Assembly (NCBI RefSeq): GCF_008868005.1
Contig: NZ_WAAO01000001.1
Span: 434,001-498,000 of the forward strand
Origin: Microbacterium algeriense
GTDB lineage: Bacteria; Actinomycetota; Actinomycetes; Actinomycetales; Microbacteriaceae
Length of the DNA: 64,000 bases
Reading direction: 5' to 3'
Part shown: one piece after another, positions 6,589-15,358 of the stretch
Numbering within the stretch: the stretch's first letter is position 1
How the letters are laid out: the number at the start of each line of letters is the position of its first letter
Notes under the pieces: generated by a model
Told to the model about the DNA's origin: nothing
The model's database searches: none
What the model saw: the letters and a program-made list of their open reading frames with translations, nothing else
Translations under genes and position numbers: made by a program

Positions 6589-8592
6589 GTGAGTTCCCGC
6601 AGCGAGTCGACGAGTCGCGTTTCGGCGTATCGCGTCGCCGGAGTCGTCCTCCTCCTCGCCGCGGCGCTCGTCGCCGTGATCCTGGCGCTCCTCGTCGGAG
6701 GCGGCGCCGAGCCACCGCTCCTGCAGGACCCGGGACCCTTCGTGCTCTGGGGCACGCCGATCGCGAAGCTCGTGATGAACATCGCGGCGGCGGTGATGCT
6801 CGGCTCCCTCGTGCTGGCTCTGTTCGGCCTGCGTGCGGGCGAGCGGGCGTTCGATGCGGCACTCAACATCGCCTCGGTGGGCGCCGCCGTCTTCACGATC
6901 TCCGCGGGTCTGGCGGGGTTCCTGGCCTTCATGGCGGCCTTCAACCCCCAGCTCAGCATCGAACGGGAGTTCGGCACGCAGCTCGGCCGTTTCCTGCTGG
7001 AGCTGCCGCTGGGGCAGTCCTGGCTCATCACCACGATCTTCGGCGCCGTCATCACGGTGCTCGCGTTCGCCTGGCGGTCGTGGACCCCCACCCTGATCAC
7101 GGCGCTGCTCGCCGCCGCGTCCTTCCTCCCGCTCGCGACGCAGGGGCATGCCGGCGACCTCGACGGCCACAACATGGCGGTCAACTCGATCCTGCTGCAC
7201 ACGGTCGGCGCGGCGGTGTGGCTCGGCGGTCTGCTGCTGCTCGTCCTGCTGCGCGGACGCCAGGACGTCGACACGGCGAGCCTGGTGCGCCGCTACTCCT
7301 CCCTGGCGATCGCCGCGTTCGCCGTGGTCGCCGTGTCAGGCGTCACCCGCTCGATCGTCGCGCTCGGCGGCTGGGATGCCCTCTGGGGGACGCCGTACGG
7401 CTGGATCGTGCTCGCGAAGGTGGCGCTGCTGGGCGGCATGGGGCTGCTCGGCGCGTGGTACCGCGCACGGCTGATCCCGCGGCTCGACGGTCCGCGCGCG
7501 GCCGGCTGGTTCTGGCTGCTGGTGCTGTGCGAGGTCGCCCTGATGGGGCTGGCGTCCGGTGCCGCAGCCGCCCTCGCGCGCACCCCTCCGCCCACCGGAG
7601 AGACCGCCGCGTTCGCGCAGACGCCCGCCCAGGTGCTCACCGGGTCGCCGCTGCCGCCCGAGCTCACCCTCGAGCGCTGGTTCACGCAGTGGGACATCGA
7701 CGTTCTCTGGCTCGTCGCCACCGGTTTCGGGCTGTTCCTGTACCTCGCCGGAGTGTGGCGTCTGCACCGCCGCGGCGACCGCTGGCCGATCCACCGCACC
7801 GTGTTCTGGGTGCTGGGCATGCTGATGCTCGTGTGGGTGACCGGCGGGCCGATCAACGCGTACCAGGAGTACCTGTTCAGCATCCACATGCTCGGGCACA
7901 TGATGCTGTCGATGGCCATCCCGCTGCTGCTCGTCTCCGGCGCGCCGGTCACACTCGCGCTGCGAGCCGTCCACAAGCGGGACGACGGTACCCGCGGCGG
8001 TCGCGAGTGGATCATGTGGGCCGTGCACTCGCCGTTCGCCCGCGTCGTCACGCACCCGTTCGTCGCTGCCGCGATCTTCATCCTGTCGCTGTGGGCCTTC
8101 TACTTCACCGATCTGGTGCGCTGGTCGATGTTCGAGCACCTCGGCCACGAGTGGATGGTGATCCACTTCCTCATCTCCGGCTACCTGTTCGTGATGAGCC
8201 TGATCGGCGCCGATCCCGTCCCGTACCGCCTGCCGTACCCGGGACGCCTGATCACGCTGATCGCGGTCATGGCCATGCACGCGTTCTTCGGCATCGCGAT
8301 CATGATGCAGGAGGGGCTGATGGTCGCGGACTGGTTCGGCGCGATGGGACGCGACTGGGGTGCCGACCCGATGCAGGATCAGTACGTCGGCGGTGGCATC
8401 GCCTGGTCGATCGGCGAGATCCCCACGCTGATCCTCGCGATCACGGTCGCGATCCAGTGGAGCCGCAACGACACCAAGCTGCAGAAGCGCCGCGACCGGC
8501 ACGCGGATCGCACGGGGGATGCCGAGCTCGAGGAGTACAACGCCAAGCTCGCGGCTCTCGCCGACCGCGATCGTCGCAGCGAGGGCCGCTGA
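6589..8592 (+). CDS. CopD - CtaG (caa3 assembly) fusion protein
   Basis: A large integral membrane protein of 667 residues, made of two known domains. The N-terminal half (about 1-330) is CopD-like, with several membrane helices and the conserved HTVGAAVWLGGL and SGVTRSIVALG segments that accompany copper import. The C-terminal half (about 370-640) is the CtaG/caa3_CtaG family, with the HMLGHMMLSMAIPLLLVSGAP block and several membrane His residues. It is thought to deliver copper to cytochrome c oxidase. This fusion is common in Actinobacteria. The GTG start is supported by the -10 placed 6 nt upstream. The gene is convergent with the next one. Confidence 0.85.
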   Translation: MSSRSESTSRVSAYRVAGVVLLLAAALVAVILALLVGGGAEPPLLQDPGPFVLWGTPIAKLVMNIAAAVMLGSLVLALFGLRAGERAFDAALNIASVGAAVFTISAGLAGFLAFMAAFNPQLSIEREFGTQLGRFLLELPLGQSWLITTIFGAVITVLAFAWRSWTPTLITALLAAASFLPLATQGHAGDLDGHNMAVNSILLHTVGAAVWLGGLLLLVLLRGRQDVDTASLVRRYSSLAIAAFAVVAVSGVTRSIVALGGWDALWGTPYGWIVLAKVALLGGMGLLGAWYRARLIPRLDGPRAAGWFWLLVLCEVALMGLASGAAAALARTPPPTGETAAFAQTPAQVLTGSPLPPELTLERWFTQWDIDVLWLVATGFGLFLYLAGVWRLHRRGDRWPIHRTVFWVLGMLMLVWVTGGPINAYQEYLFSIHMLGHMMLSMAIPLLLVSGAPVTLALRAVHKRDDGTRGGREWIMWAVHSPFARVVTHPFVAAAIFILSLWAFYFTDLVRWSMFEHLGHEWMVIHFLISGYLFVMSLIGADPVPYRLPYPGRLITLIAVMAMHAFFGIAIMMQEGLMVADWFGAMGRDWGADPMQDQYVGGGIAWSIGEIPTLILAITVAIQWSRNDTKLQKRRDRHADRTGDAELEEYNAKLAALADRDRRSEGR

Positions 8593-8610
8593 GGCCGCAC
8601 GCGGCTCCCG

Positions 8611-9681
8611 TCAGTCGATCGTCGGCTCGTCGGGTGACCCGACCCTGATCGACGCGGAGCCGTCGGGGAGGATCACGATCGTGCCGTTGAGGCGGAACGG
8701 CACGTCCTCGGACACGGGGTCGATCGAGCCGTCGAACAGCGACCGGATCTCGACGTCGACGTGCGCGACGGCATCCGTGGGCGGGATCTGCCACTGGGCG
8801 CCGTCCGGGACGACCGTCACCGTCGGCTGCTGGGCGATCGACCACTTCGGCGGAGAGGCGATGCGGTTCGTGACGCGCAGCCCGAACGGGCACGCGGTGG
8901 GCTGCAGCACCTCCTGCGTTGTGCACTGCGTGAGGAACTCCTCCACGCGCTGCTGCACGACCTCGACGAACTCGTCGGTCGGCGTGGTCTGCACGTCGAG
9001 CGGCGTCTCGGCGAGCGGGGTGTCGGCGAGCACGCCGTGGCCGGATGCCGTCGCGATCGGCGTCTCCACCGAAACGGAGTACAGGCCGGGGGTGAACACG
9101 AGCAGGGGCAGCGGGTCGAGCGGGGCCGCGTCGACCCCCGCCGCGGAGACCTGACGGCGGTCGACCTCGAAGCCGTTCACCGCGAACCGGTCGCTGCCGC
9201 GCACCGTGAGATCGACGACGGCCAGCGGGCTCGTGCGGAAACGCCAGTTCGGCGTGACACCCGCCCATCCGTCCTGCTCGATGAGGAAGGTGCTGGTGCC
9301 CTCGTGTCCGCTCGCCCGGTAGCTGACCGTGACGGCCGTGCCGCCCTCGGCGGGCTTCTCCGATTCCACCTCGACGTCCGTCAGCGGGGCGAGCGCCGAG
9401 CGCCGGAGCATCGCCTCGGAGGCGGTGGGTGCGATTCCGGCCTCCTCGAGGGTCTCCCGGTCGATCGCGACGCCCGGAACGCGGAGGGCATCGGCGGCGC
9501 GCCCGGACGAGAGCAGGTCGAGATAGCGCACCACGAACGCGGACGGGCCGTAGAACTGCTGATAGAGCGTGGCACCGCCGGCTCCGAGAGCGGCGACGAG
9601 CATCAGGCCCACCACCGCGAGCAACGCGAGGTCAGCGCCCAGGCGCGCGCGCCGGGACGCGCTCCTCCGGGCCCGCTCCAT
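8611..9681 (-). CDS. single-span membrane-anchored protein, unknown
   Basis: A 356-residue protein with a basic start (MERARRSASRRARLGAD) and one membrane helix (about 16-40), so most of it lies outside the membrane. The outer part has repeated beta-rich modules (ALAPLTDVEVESEK, TAVTVSYRASG, AVVDLTVRGSDRFAVNG) and two cysteines close together in the last third (TQCTTQEVLQPTAC) that could form a disulfide. I recognise no catalytic motif. ATG is favoured because TAGACT lies 6 nt before it. It is convergent with copD-ctaG and divergent from the helicase gene. A cell-envelope role is only an inference. Confidence 0.6.
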   Translation of the reverse strand: MERARRSASRRARLGADLALLAVVGLMLVAALGAGGATLYQQFYGPSAFVVRYLDLLSSGRAADALRVPGVAIDRETLEEAGIAPTASEAMLRRSALAPLTDVEVESEKPAEGGTAVTVSYRASGHEGTSTFLIEQDGWAGVTPNWRFRTSPLAVVDLTVRGSDRFAVNGFEVDRRQVSAAGVDAAPLDPLPLLVFTPGLYSVSVETPIATASGHGVLADTPLAETPLDVQTTPTDEFVEVVQQRVEEFLTQCTTQEVLQPTACPFGLRVTNRIASPPKWSIAQQPTVTVVPDGAQWQIPPTDAVAHVDVEIRSLFDGSIDPVSEDVPFRLNGTIVILPDGSASIRVGSPDEPTID

Positions 9682-9693
9682 GGCGTCAGTCTA
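9682..9693 (-). promoter_or_regulatory. -10 element of the anchored-protein gene
   Basis: On the minus strand TAGACT (9688-9693) is followed by GACGCC (6 nt) and the ATG. This is another leaderless-type start. Confidence 0.55.
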
Positions 9694-9787
9694 GGAGGGC
9701 GGCCTGAGGGGACGCCGAGCGTCGGCGTCCCGGACGGGAGGCCGGGACGTAGCATGGTGGGGCGCCCCGTGTCCGCCCTCCGCCTCT

Positions 9788-11200
9788 GTGAGAACCGTGT
9801 CCCTTCCCGCCCTCTCCGAGGAGCAGCAAGAGCTGTTCCGGCTCATCGAGGACACCAGCGAGCACGTGTTCATCACCGGTCGCGCCGGCACCGGAAAGTC
9901 CACGCTCCTCCAGCACTTCGCGTGGAACACCGAGAAGCAGATCGCGATCTGCGCGCCGACCGGTGTCGCGGCGCTGAACGTGGAGGGGCAGACCATCCAC
10001 TCCCTGTTCCGGCTGCCGATCGGCCTGATCGGGGACGCGGACATCGACCAGAACGACGCGACCCGGCGGATCCTCAACGCGATCGAGACCCTCGTGATCG
10101 ACGAGATCTCGATGGTCAATGCAGACCTGATGGACGCCATCGACCGTTCGCTGCGGCAGGCGCGGGGCCGCAGGGGTGAGCCGTTCGGCGGCGTGCAGGT
10201 CGTCATGTTCGGCGACCCGTACCAGCTCGCCCCCGTGCCGCCGCGTGGCGACGAGGCCCGCTACGTGCAGGACCACTACCGCTCCTTCTGGTTCTTCGAC
10301 GCGAAGGTCTGGGCCGGCCCCACAGGCTCGGGGGGCGATTCGGCAGGCTCGGCGAACGAGGGGCTCTTCGAGGTCGACACCCGCGCCGAGCTGCACGTGC
10401 GCGAACTGGTGCAGATCCACCGGCAGTCCGACGACGGGTTCAAGTCGATGCTGAACGCGGTGCGCTACGGCCGGGTGACCGCCGAGATCGCGGACGTCCT
10501 GAACACGCAGGGCGCGCGCACCCCGCCGGAGCCCGAGCCGGGCGAGGTGCCGATGATCACGCTCGCGACGCGCAACGACATCGTGAACGCCATCAACAGC
10601 CGGCACCTGGCCGCGCTGCCGGGCAAGGAGCAGACCGCGCGCGCCGAGATCAACGGCGACTTCGGACGCGGCGAGGCGGCCCTCCCCGCGGAATCGGAGC
10701 TCAAGCTCAAGGTCGGCGCGCAGGTGATGTTCCTCCGCAACGACACCGCCATGTCGGGGGAGCCCCCGCGGTGGGTGAACGGCACGATCGGCACCGTCAC
10801 GCGCATCCTCGGGGGAGCGGTGCGCGTCGACATCGACGGCGAGGAGGTGGATGTGGAACCCGCCGTCTGGGAGCGGTTCCGGTACGCCTACGACCCGAAC
10901 ACCAAGAAGCTGTCGCGTGACGTCGTCGCCGAGTTCACGCAGTTCCCGCTGCGGCTGGCCTGGGCCGTCACGATCCACAAGTCGCAGGGCAAGACCTATG
11001 AACGCGCGATCATCGACCTCGGCTCCGGTGCCTTCGCCCCCGGGCAGACCTATGTCGCGCTGAGTCGGCTGACCTCCCTGGACGGCCTGTACTTGTCGCG
11101 GCCGTTGCGCCCCCGGGACATCCGGGTGGATGAGGATGTGCGTCGCTTCATGCGCGACGCGTGGATCGCGCGGTCGACCCCGGAGCTGCCGAAGACCTGA
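9788..11200 (+). CDS. PIF1/RecD-like superfamily 1B DNA helicase
   Basis: This 470-residue ATPase has Walker A GRAGTGKST at 31-39, motif Ia APTGVAALN, Walker B DEIS at 104-107, FGDPYQLAPV at about 140-149, and the C-terminal WAVTIHKSQGKTYE and YVALSRLTSLDGL blocks of SF1B (Pif1/RecD2) helicases. These unwind DNA 5' to 3', often at structured or damaged sites. Residues about 178-192 are a Gly/Ser-rich insert not expected in the family, encoded by a repeat-like sequence (see the repeat at 10321-10360). The start is a GTG at 9788; a second GTG at 9797 is also possible. The gene is transcribed alone. Confidence 0.85.
   Translation: MRTVSLPALSEEQQELFRLIEDTSEHVFITGRAGTGKSTLLQHFAWNTEKQIAICAPTGVAALNVEGQTIHSLFRLPIGLIGDADIDQNDATRRILNAIETLVIDEISMVNADLMDAIDRSLRQARGRRGEPFGGVQVVMFGDPYQLAPVPPRGDEARYVQDHYRSFWFFDAKVWAGPTGSGGDSAGSANEGLFEVDTRAELHVRELVQIHRQSDDGFKSMLNAVRYGRVTAEIADVLNTQGARTPPEPEPGEVPMITLATRNDIVNAINSRHLAALPGKEQTARAEINGDFGRGEAALPAESELKLKVGAQVMFLRNDTAMSGEPPRWVNGTIGTVTRILGGAVRVDIDGEEVDVEPAVWERFRYAYDPNTKKLSRDVVAEFTQFPLRLAWAVTIHKSQGKTYERAIIDLGSGAFAPGQTYVALSRLTSLDGLYLSRPLRPRDIRVDEDVRRFMRDAWIARSTPELPKT
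10321..10360. repeat. repeat-derived insert in helicase CDS
   Basis: CAGGCTCGG occurs twice (10323-10331 and 10344-10352). The second lies in TTCGGCAGGCTCGGCGAACG, which resembles the TTCGACAGGCTCAGGGACC repeat found in dnaK at 51845. It encodes the low-complexity GSGGDSAGSANEG segment. Confidence 0.5.
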
Positions 11201-11235
11201 GCGGGACGCGCGGGCGAACCGGGGAGCGGCGGGGG

Positions 11236-11883
11236 TCAGGCGGCGACGCGGGCGCGGTCGAGGTCCTCGAACAGCTCGGTGTTGAAGCGGTAGGCGAGGA
11301 GGACCTCGTCGATAACGCGCTCGCGCTCGGCATCGTCCCACGGGGCGGCGTCGAGCTGCTCGCGGTACACGTCCTTGAACGCGGCGGGGTCGGCAATGTC
11401 GTCGAAGAGGTAGAACCCGATGCCGTTCGTCTCGAAGCCGAAGCGCCGCGCCATGACCCGACCGATGAAGATGCCGCCGGACAGGTCGCCGAGGTAGCGC
11501 GTGTAGTGGTGGGCGACGAATCCGCCGGCCCACGTCGCGCCCACCTGGTTGATCCGCTCGACGTAGCGCCGTGTGGTCGGCAGGGGGGTGATCCGTGCAC
11601 GCCAGTCCGCCCCGAGGAGGAACTCGAGGTCGGCCTCCAGCGCGGGCAGACGGGTCAGCTTGTCGCTGATGAACACGGCGGCGACGGGATCCTTGCGCAT
11701 GCGCTCGCCCGCGCTCTCGAGGGCTTCGTAGATGAAGTAGTGCTGGGCGACCAGGGAGATGTAGTCCTCGCGGGAGCCTTCGCCCTTCAGGAGGTCGGAC
11801 ATGAATCCGGCGGTCTCGCTGCGGGAGTGCGATCCGGACGAACGCTCGCGCAGGGCGGCGGAGAAGGAGAGGATCTCGGACAT
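11236..11883 (-). CDS. hmuO: biliverdin-producing heme oxygenase
   Basis: A 215-residue heme oxygenase that opens heme to biliverdin, CO and free iron, allowing heme to be used as an iron source. His19 (in SGSHSRSE) fits the proximal heme ligand. The distal-helix motif GDLSGG is at 132-137, and QHYFIYEALE and FDRVMARRFGF-type helices match HmuO/HO-1. Transcription is probably iron-controlled: a DtxR/IdeR-like box covers the -10 element. A DUF2470 gene lies just upstream on the same strand and may act in the same heme-iron pathway. Confidence 0.9.
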   Translation of the reverse strand: MSEILSFSAALRERSSGSHSRSETAGFMSDLLKGEGSREDYISLVAQHYFIYEALESAGERMRKDPVAAVFISDKLTRLPALEADLEFLLGADWRARITPLPTTRRYVERINQVGATWAGGFVAHHYTRYLGDLSGGIFIGRVMARRFGFETNGIGFYLFDDIADPAAFKDVYREQLDAAPWDDAERERVIDEVLLAYRFNTELFEDLDRARVAA

Positions 11884-11912
11884 GACCTCAGTGTAAGGGG
11901 AGCCTTACCTCA
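11884..11912 (-). promoter_or_regulatory. hmuO -10 with overlapping DtxR/IdeR-like box
   Basis: On the minus strand TACACT (11890-11895) stands 6 nt before the hmuO ATG. Positions 11894-11912 read TGAGGTAAGGCTCCCCTTA, which matches 14 of 19 positions of the iron-box consensus TTAGGTTAGGCTAACCTAA. Binding of an iron-loaded DtxR/IdeR repressor would block this promoter. Confidence 0.6.
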
Positions 11913-11960
11913 TATGGAAGTCCGACGTCGCAGACGCCCGCGACGGAGCCGCGGAGGTGG

Positions 11961-12284
11961 TCAGGCGTGCGGGCGGGGCTCGACCCCGAGGCGCGCGCAG
12001 GCGGCGTCGTAGAGGGCGACGATCTCGCGACGCACGGCGGGCCGGTCGTCGATGGGGCCTCCGGGCCAGGGGACGCGCAGCTCGGACACGGCATCCCCTC
12101 GCGTCACATCCCAGACGCCGGCCTCTCCGTCGAAACCGGTCATGATCGACGCCGTGATGGCGGCATCGGACGGCTCGGCGAACGCGCGGGCGATGAGGAG
12201 GTTGTCGTCGGTGTGGTCGCCGTTCATGTGGCGGAGGACGGCGCTGGTCACGTCGGGATCGAAGGTGTGGGGCACGCCGACCAC
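11961..12284 (-). CDS. DUF2470 domain protein
   Basis: A 107-residue protein consisting of one DUF2470 domain, the module that forms the C-terminal part of HugZ-type heme-degrading proteins. HMNGDHTDDNLLIARAF and the acidic, Trp-containing VPWPGGPIDDR are visible. The start is taken as GTG at 12284; an internal GTG about 9 nt later is possible. It is encoded upstream of hmuO on the same strand with a 77-nt gap that contains the hmuO promoter. A role in heme handling is inferred from family and position. Confidence 0.7.
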   Translation of the reverse strand: MVGVPHTFDPDVTSAVLRHMNGDHTDDNLLIARAFAEPSDAAITASIMTGFDGEAGVWDVTRGDAVSELRVPWPGGPIDDRPAVRREIVALYDAACARLGVEPRPHA

Positions 12285-12373
12285 CTTACGCGCGAGGTCG
12301 AGGGAGGGCCGCGGGGCGGGCTTTCAGCATCGGCGCTCTAGAATCGGGAGACACGTCTTCGGGGGTTCTTCAC

Positions 12374-13657
12374 ATGCAGCTTCTCTCGTCGCGCCGGTGG
12401 CGCGCCGCAACAGCGACGGCGGCCGTGCTCGCTCTGGCCCTGACCGGATGCTCGTCCGAGGAATCGTTCTCGTACACGCCGCCCGCTCAGGTCGACGGAG
12501 CGCTGCCCGACGACACCGTCGCGGCGATGCAGGCTGCCGTCGACAACGCGATCGCCGCCTCCGGGGCCTCGGGTGCGATCGTGGGCGTCTGGGTCCCGTG
12601 GAGCGGCAGCTGGGTCTCCGCGACCGGCACCCAGAGTCGCGAGGGCGGAGGGGAGCTGTCGACCGACATGTCCTTCCGCATCGCCGATGTGACCCGTCTG
12701 ATGACGTGCGACGTGCTCTACGCGCTCGCGGACGAGGGAACCGTCGAGCTCGACGCCCCCGTGCCCGAGTACGTTTCCGGCGTCGCGGACATGTCCGACA
12801 TCACGCTCCTCGACCTCTGCAACGGCACGAGCGGCATCGGGTCCTCGGAGGAGACCGTGAAGGCGGCATGGGTCAACACGCCCGAGCGCGTGTGGGCTCC
12901 CCTCGAGCTCGCCGGCTACGGCCTGGCCCGTGAGCGCGTGGCCCCGCACACCACCTACCGCGATTCCGACGCCGGATACCTGATGCTCGGCCTCGCTCTC
13001 GAGCGCGCGACCGGGATGACGGCCTCCGAGCTGATCGCCGAGTACGTCACGGAGCCCCTCGGCCTCGCGGACACCTCGCTCCCCGGTCCGCGAGCCTCCG
13101 CGCCCGAGCCGTCTCCCGCCCTCAAGGGCCATTACATGTCTCCCGTCGAGGGCGGATACAACTGCGCCGCTCCGGTCGACACCACGAAGCTGTCCTCCAC
13201 CTCCGGGTTCACCGACTCCGGCGCGGTCTCCACGATCACCGACCTCGGCCGCTACGCGCAGGCCGAGGCCACGCAGGCGCTGCGGACCAAGGATGAGCCG
13301 AACCGCTTCGGGTCGCCGCTTCCCGCGGACGACAAGGCGCCGTCCTGGTTCCAGGCGACCGGGGGTGGGTTCCTCGTCGGCTCGATGATCGGTCAGCACG
13401 GATGGACCCCCGGATACGCCACGGCGGCGTACTCCGACCCCGAGACCGGCTTCACCGTGGCGGTCGTGCTGAACGACTCGACGGGCGGCCCCGCCTTCGT
13501 CCAGCACCTCTCCTGGGAACTCGCGGCGATCGCCTCCAAGGCGCCGGCCGCGTCCGGGGAGACCGCTCCGGAGTTCGGCCTGCCCTTCACAGCCGAGCAG
13601 TACCACCAGGCGATCACCGACAGCGCGCTGCCGTGCGTCGCTCCCCCCGCGGGCTGA
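12374..13657 (+). CDS. beta-lactamase-fold lipoprotein lacking the catalytic residues
   Basis: This 427-residue lipoprotein has a signal peptide ending in LALTGC (lipid Cys26) and an overall serine beta-lactamase/PBP-like fold. The normal SXXK nucleophile motif is replaced: residues 105-108 read DVTR, following FRIA. The YSN-type motif is DSD (197-199) within YRDSDAGY, and the usual LLTHTSG is LLDLCNGTSG. Only HGW (342-344), at the third motif, is roughly preserved. Cysteines at about 112, 149 and 264 may form a disulfide. It is therefore probably a pseudoenzyme that binds peptidoglycan or another ligand. TAGAAT at about 12339-12344 is a likely -10. CorA follows after 27 nt. Confidence 0.7.
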   Translation: MQLLSSRRWRAATATAAVLALALTGCSSEESFSYTPPAQVDGALPDDTVAAMQAAVDNAIAASGASGAIVGVWVPWSGSWVSATGTQSREGGGELSTDMSFRIADVTRLMTCDVLYALADEGTVELDAPVPEYVSGVADMSDITLLDLCNGTSGIGSSEETVKAAWVNTPERVWAPLELAGYGLARERVAPHTTYRDSDAGYLMLGLALERATGMTASELIAEYVTEPLGLADTSLPGPRASAPEPSPALKGHYMSPVEGGYNCAAPVDTTKLSSTSGFTDSGAVSTITDLGRYAQAEATQALRTKDEPNRFGSPLPADDKAPSWFQATGGGFLVGSMIGQHGWTPGYATAAYSDPETGFTVAVVLNDSTGGPAFVQHLSWELAAIASKAPAASGETAPEFGLPFTAEQYHQAITDSALPCVAPPAG

Positions 13658-13684
13658 TCGCCGCCTGACCGGGCGAGGGCCACC

Positions 13685-14701
13685 ATGGCGATCATCGACA
13701 ATGCGATCTACGTGGACGGTGTCCGCACCGAGAACCCGCAGAGCCTGAGCGAGACGTTCGAGCGGATGCGGGAACGCCGGGGCATGAGCTGGATCGGCCT
13801 CTACCGCCCGAGCGAGGAGGAGATCCGCGAGGTCGCCGACGAGTTCGGCCTCCATGCCCTCGTCGTCGAAGACGCCCTCTCCGGGCACCAGCGCTCGAAG
13901 CTGGAGCGCTATGGCGACGTGCTGTTCATGGTCCTGCGGCCCGCCCGGTACCTCGACGACAGCGAGGAGGTCGAGTTCGGCGAGGTGCACGTCCTGGTCG
14001 GCCCGGACTTCGTCGTCACGATCCGCCACGCGGAGTCCCCCGATCTCGGGCGGGTGCGGCGTCGGCTGGAGAGCGACCCCGCGCTGCTCTCCCACGGGCC
14101 CGAGGCCGTGCTGTACGCGATCCTGGACGAGGTCGTCGACGAGTACGCTCCCGTCCTCGCCGGTCTCGAGAACGACATCGACGAGATCGAGAGTCAGCTG
14201 TTCGAGGAGGACACCGACGCGACGCAGCGGATCTACGACCTGGGCAGGGAGGTCATCGACTTCCAGCGGGCGACGCAGCCGCTGTCGGGCATGCTCGAGG
14301 CGCTGCTCCGCGGTTCGGACAAGTACCGGGTGAGCGAGGAGTTGCAGCGGTACCTGCGCGATGTGCTGGACCACACCCTGCGCGTCAGCGACCGGGCGAC
14401 GACCTTCCGCACCGTGCTGGACAACGCCCTCACGGTGGAGTCGACGATCGTCGCGCGGCGTCAGAACGAGGAGATGCGGCGGATGACAGAGCTCAGCATC
14501 CGTCAGAACGACGAGGTCAAGAAGATCTCGGGATGGGCGGCGATCCTGTTCGCGCCCACGCTGGTCGGCACGATCTACGGGATGAACTTCGACCACATGC
14601 CCGAACTGCACTGGCTGCTGGGCTATCCCATGGCGGTCGGCATGATGGTCGCGCTCGGCTTCGGCCTGTATGCCGCGTTCAAGCACAAGGGCTGGCTCTG
14701 A
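13685..14701 (+). CDS. corA: CorA-family magnesium/divalent cation channel
   Basis: A 338-residue CorA/Mrs2 protein. It has a long cytoplasmic N-domain with predicted coiled helices (about 140-270), then two C-terminal membrane helices. The signature YGMNFDHMPEL (GMN motif at the channel mouth) connects them. Its family forms homopentameric Mg2+ (also Co2+/Ni2+) channels. Length and topology are normal. It lies 27 nt after the lipoprotein gene and could be co-transcribed. Confidence 0.93.
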   Translation: MAIIDNAIYVDGVRTENPQSLSETFERMRERRGMSWIGLYRPSEEEIREVADEFGLHALVVEDALSGHQRSKLERYGDVLFMVLRPARYLDDSEEVEFGEVHVLVGPDFVVTIRHAESPDLGRVRRRLESDPALLSHGPEAVLYAILDEVVDEYAPVLAGLENDIDEIESQLFEEDTDATQRIYDLGREVIDFQRATQPLSGMLEALLRGSDKYRVSEELQRYLRDVLDHTLRVSDRATTFRTVLDNALTVESTIVARRQNEEMRRMTELSIRQNDEVKKISGWAAILFAPTLVGTIYGMNFDHMPELHWLLGYPMAVGMMVALGFGLYAAFKHKGWL

Positions 14702-14776
14702 GGCCTGTCCGGATCCCTGCGATCTTCGACCGGGAACCGTCTTGTCGCCGGCGACGGTGCCGGGAAGGATGAGCGC

Positions 14777-15349
14777 ATGACCACTTCCTCCACGGCCCTG
14801 CTCGTGATCGACGCGCAGGAGTCGTTCCGCAGGCGCGACGACTGGTCGACCACCGCGAATCCGGCCGTGCTCGACAACATCGCCCTTCTCGTCGATCGCG
14901 CGCGCGCGTCCGGGGACGTGGTGGTGTGGATCACGCATGCCGACCCGGGCAGCGGAGGAGTGTTCGACCCGCAGAACGGCCAGGTGCGGGTGATGGCCCA
15001 GCTCGGCCAGGACGACGCGGAGACCGCGCTCACGAAGACGACCATCAACGCGTTCGCGTCGACGGACCTCCACGAGCGGCTGGAGAGCCAGGGCATCCGT
15101 CGGCTCGTCGTCTGCGGCATCCGCACCGAGCAGTGCTGCGAGACCACGACCCGCGCGGCGGCGGATCTGGGCTACGAGGTCGAGTTCGTCACGGATGCGA
15201 CGACGACCTCGGACATCGCGGCTTCCGGCGCGCTCGCCGCCGTCTCGGGCGCGGACATCATGCGTCGCACCGAGAGCGTCCTCGCCGCACGCGGGTTCGC
15301 CACGGTCACGACCACGCGCGAGCGGGTCGGCGCGGCGACCGCCATCTGA
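14777..15349 (+). CDS. isochorismatase-family cysteine hydrolase
   Basis: A 190-residue hydrolase of the isochorismatase/nicotinamidase superfamily. The triad can be placed at Asp12 (LLVIDAQESF), Lys87 (LTKTTINAF) and Cys120 (GIRTEQC), with the usual cis-peptide neighbourhood before the cysteine. The substrate cannot be read from sequence; members cut amides such as nicotinamide, N-carbamoyl compounds or ureidoacrylate. It stands alone and is convergent with the next gene. Confidence 0.82.
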   Translation: MTTSSTALLVIDAQESFRRRDDWSTTANPAVLDNIALLVDRARASGDVVVWITHADPGSGGVFDPQNGQVRVMAQLGQDDAETALTKTTINAFASTDLHERLESQGIRRLVVCGIRTEQCCETTTRAAADLGYEVEFVTDATTTSDIAASGALAAVSGADIMRRTESVLAARGFATVTTTRERVGAATAI

Positions 15350-15358
15350 GCGCTCGGC

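Noticed and set aside
8594-8605. GCCGC-AC-GCGGC hairpin between convergent genes as a bidirectional terminator
   Set aside because: The loop is only 2 nt and the stem 5 bp, with no U-run; too weak to call.
12338-15073. Long minus-strand ORF (911 codons) across the lipoprotein and corA
   Set aside because: It runs antisense through two convincing genes (lipobox; GMN motif) and shows no recognisable motif or ribosome-binding site.
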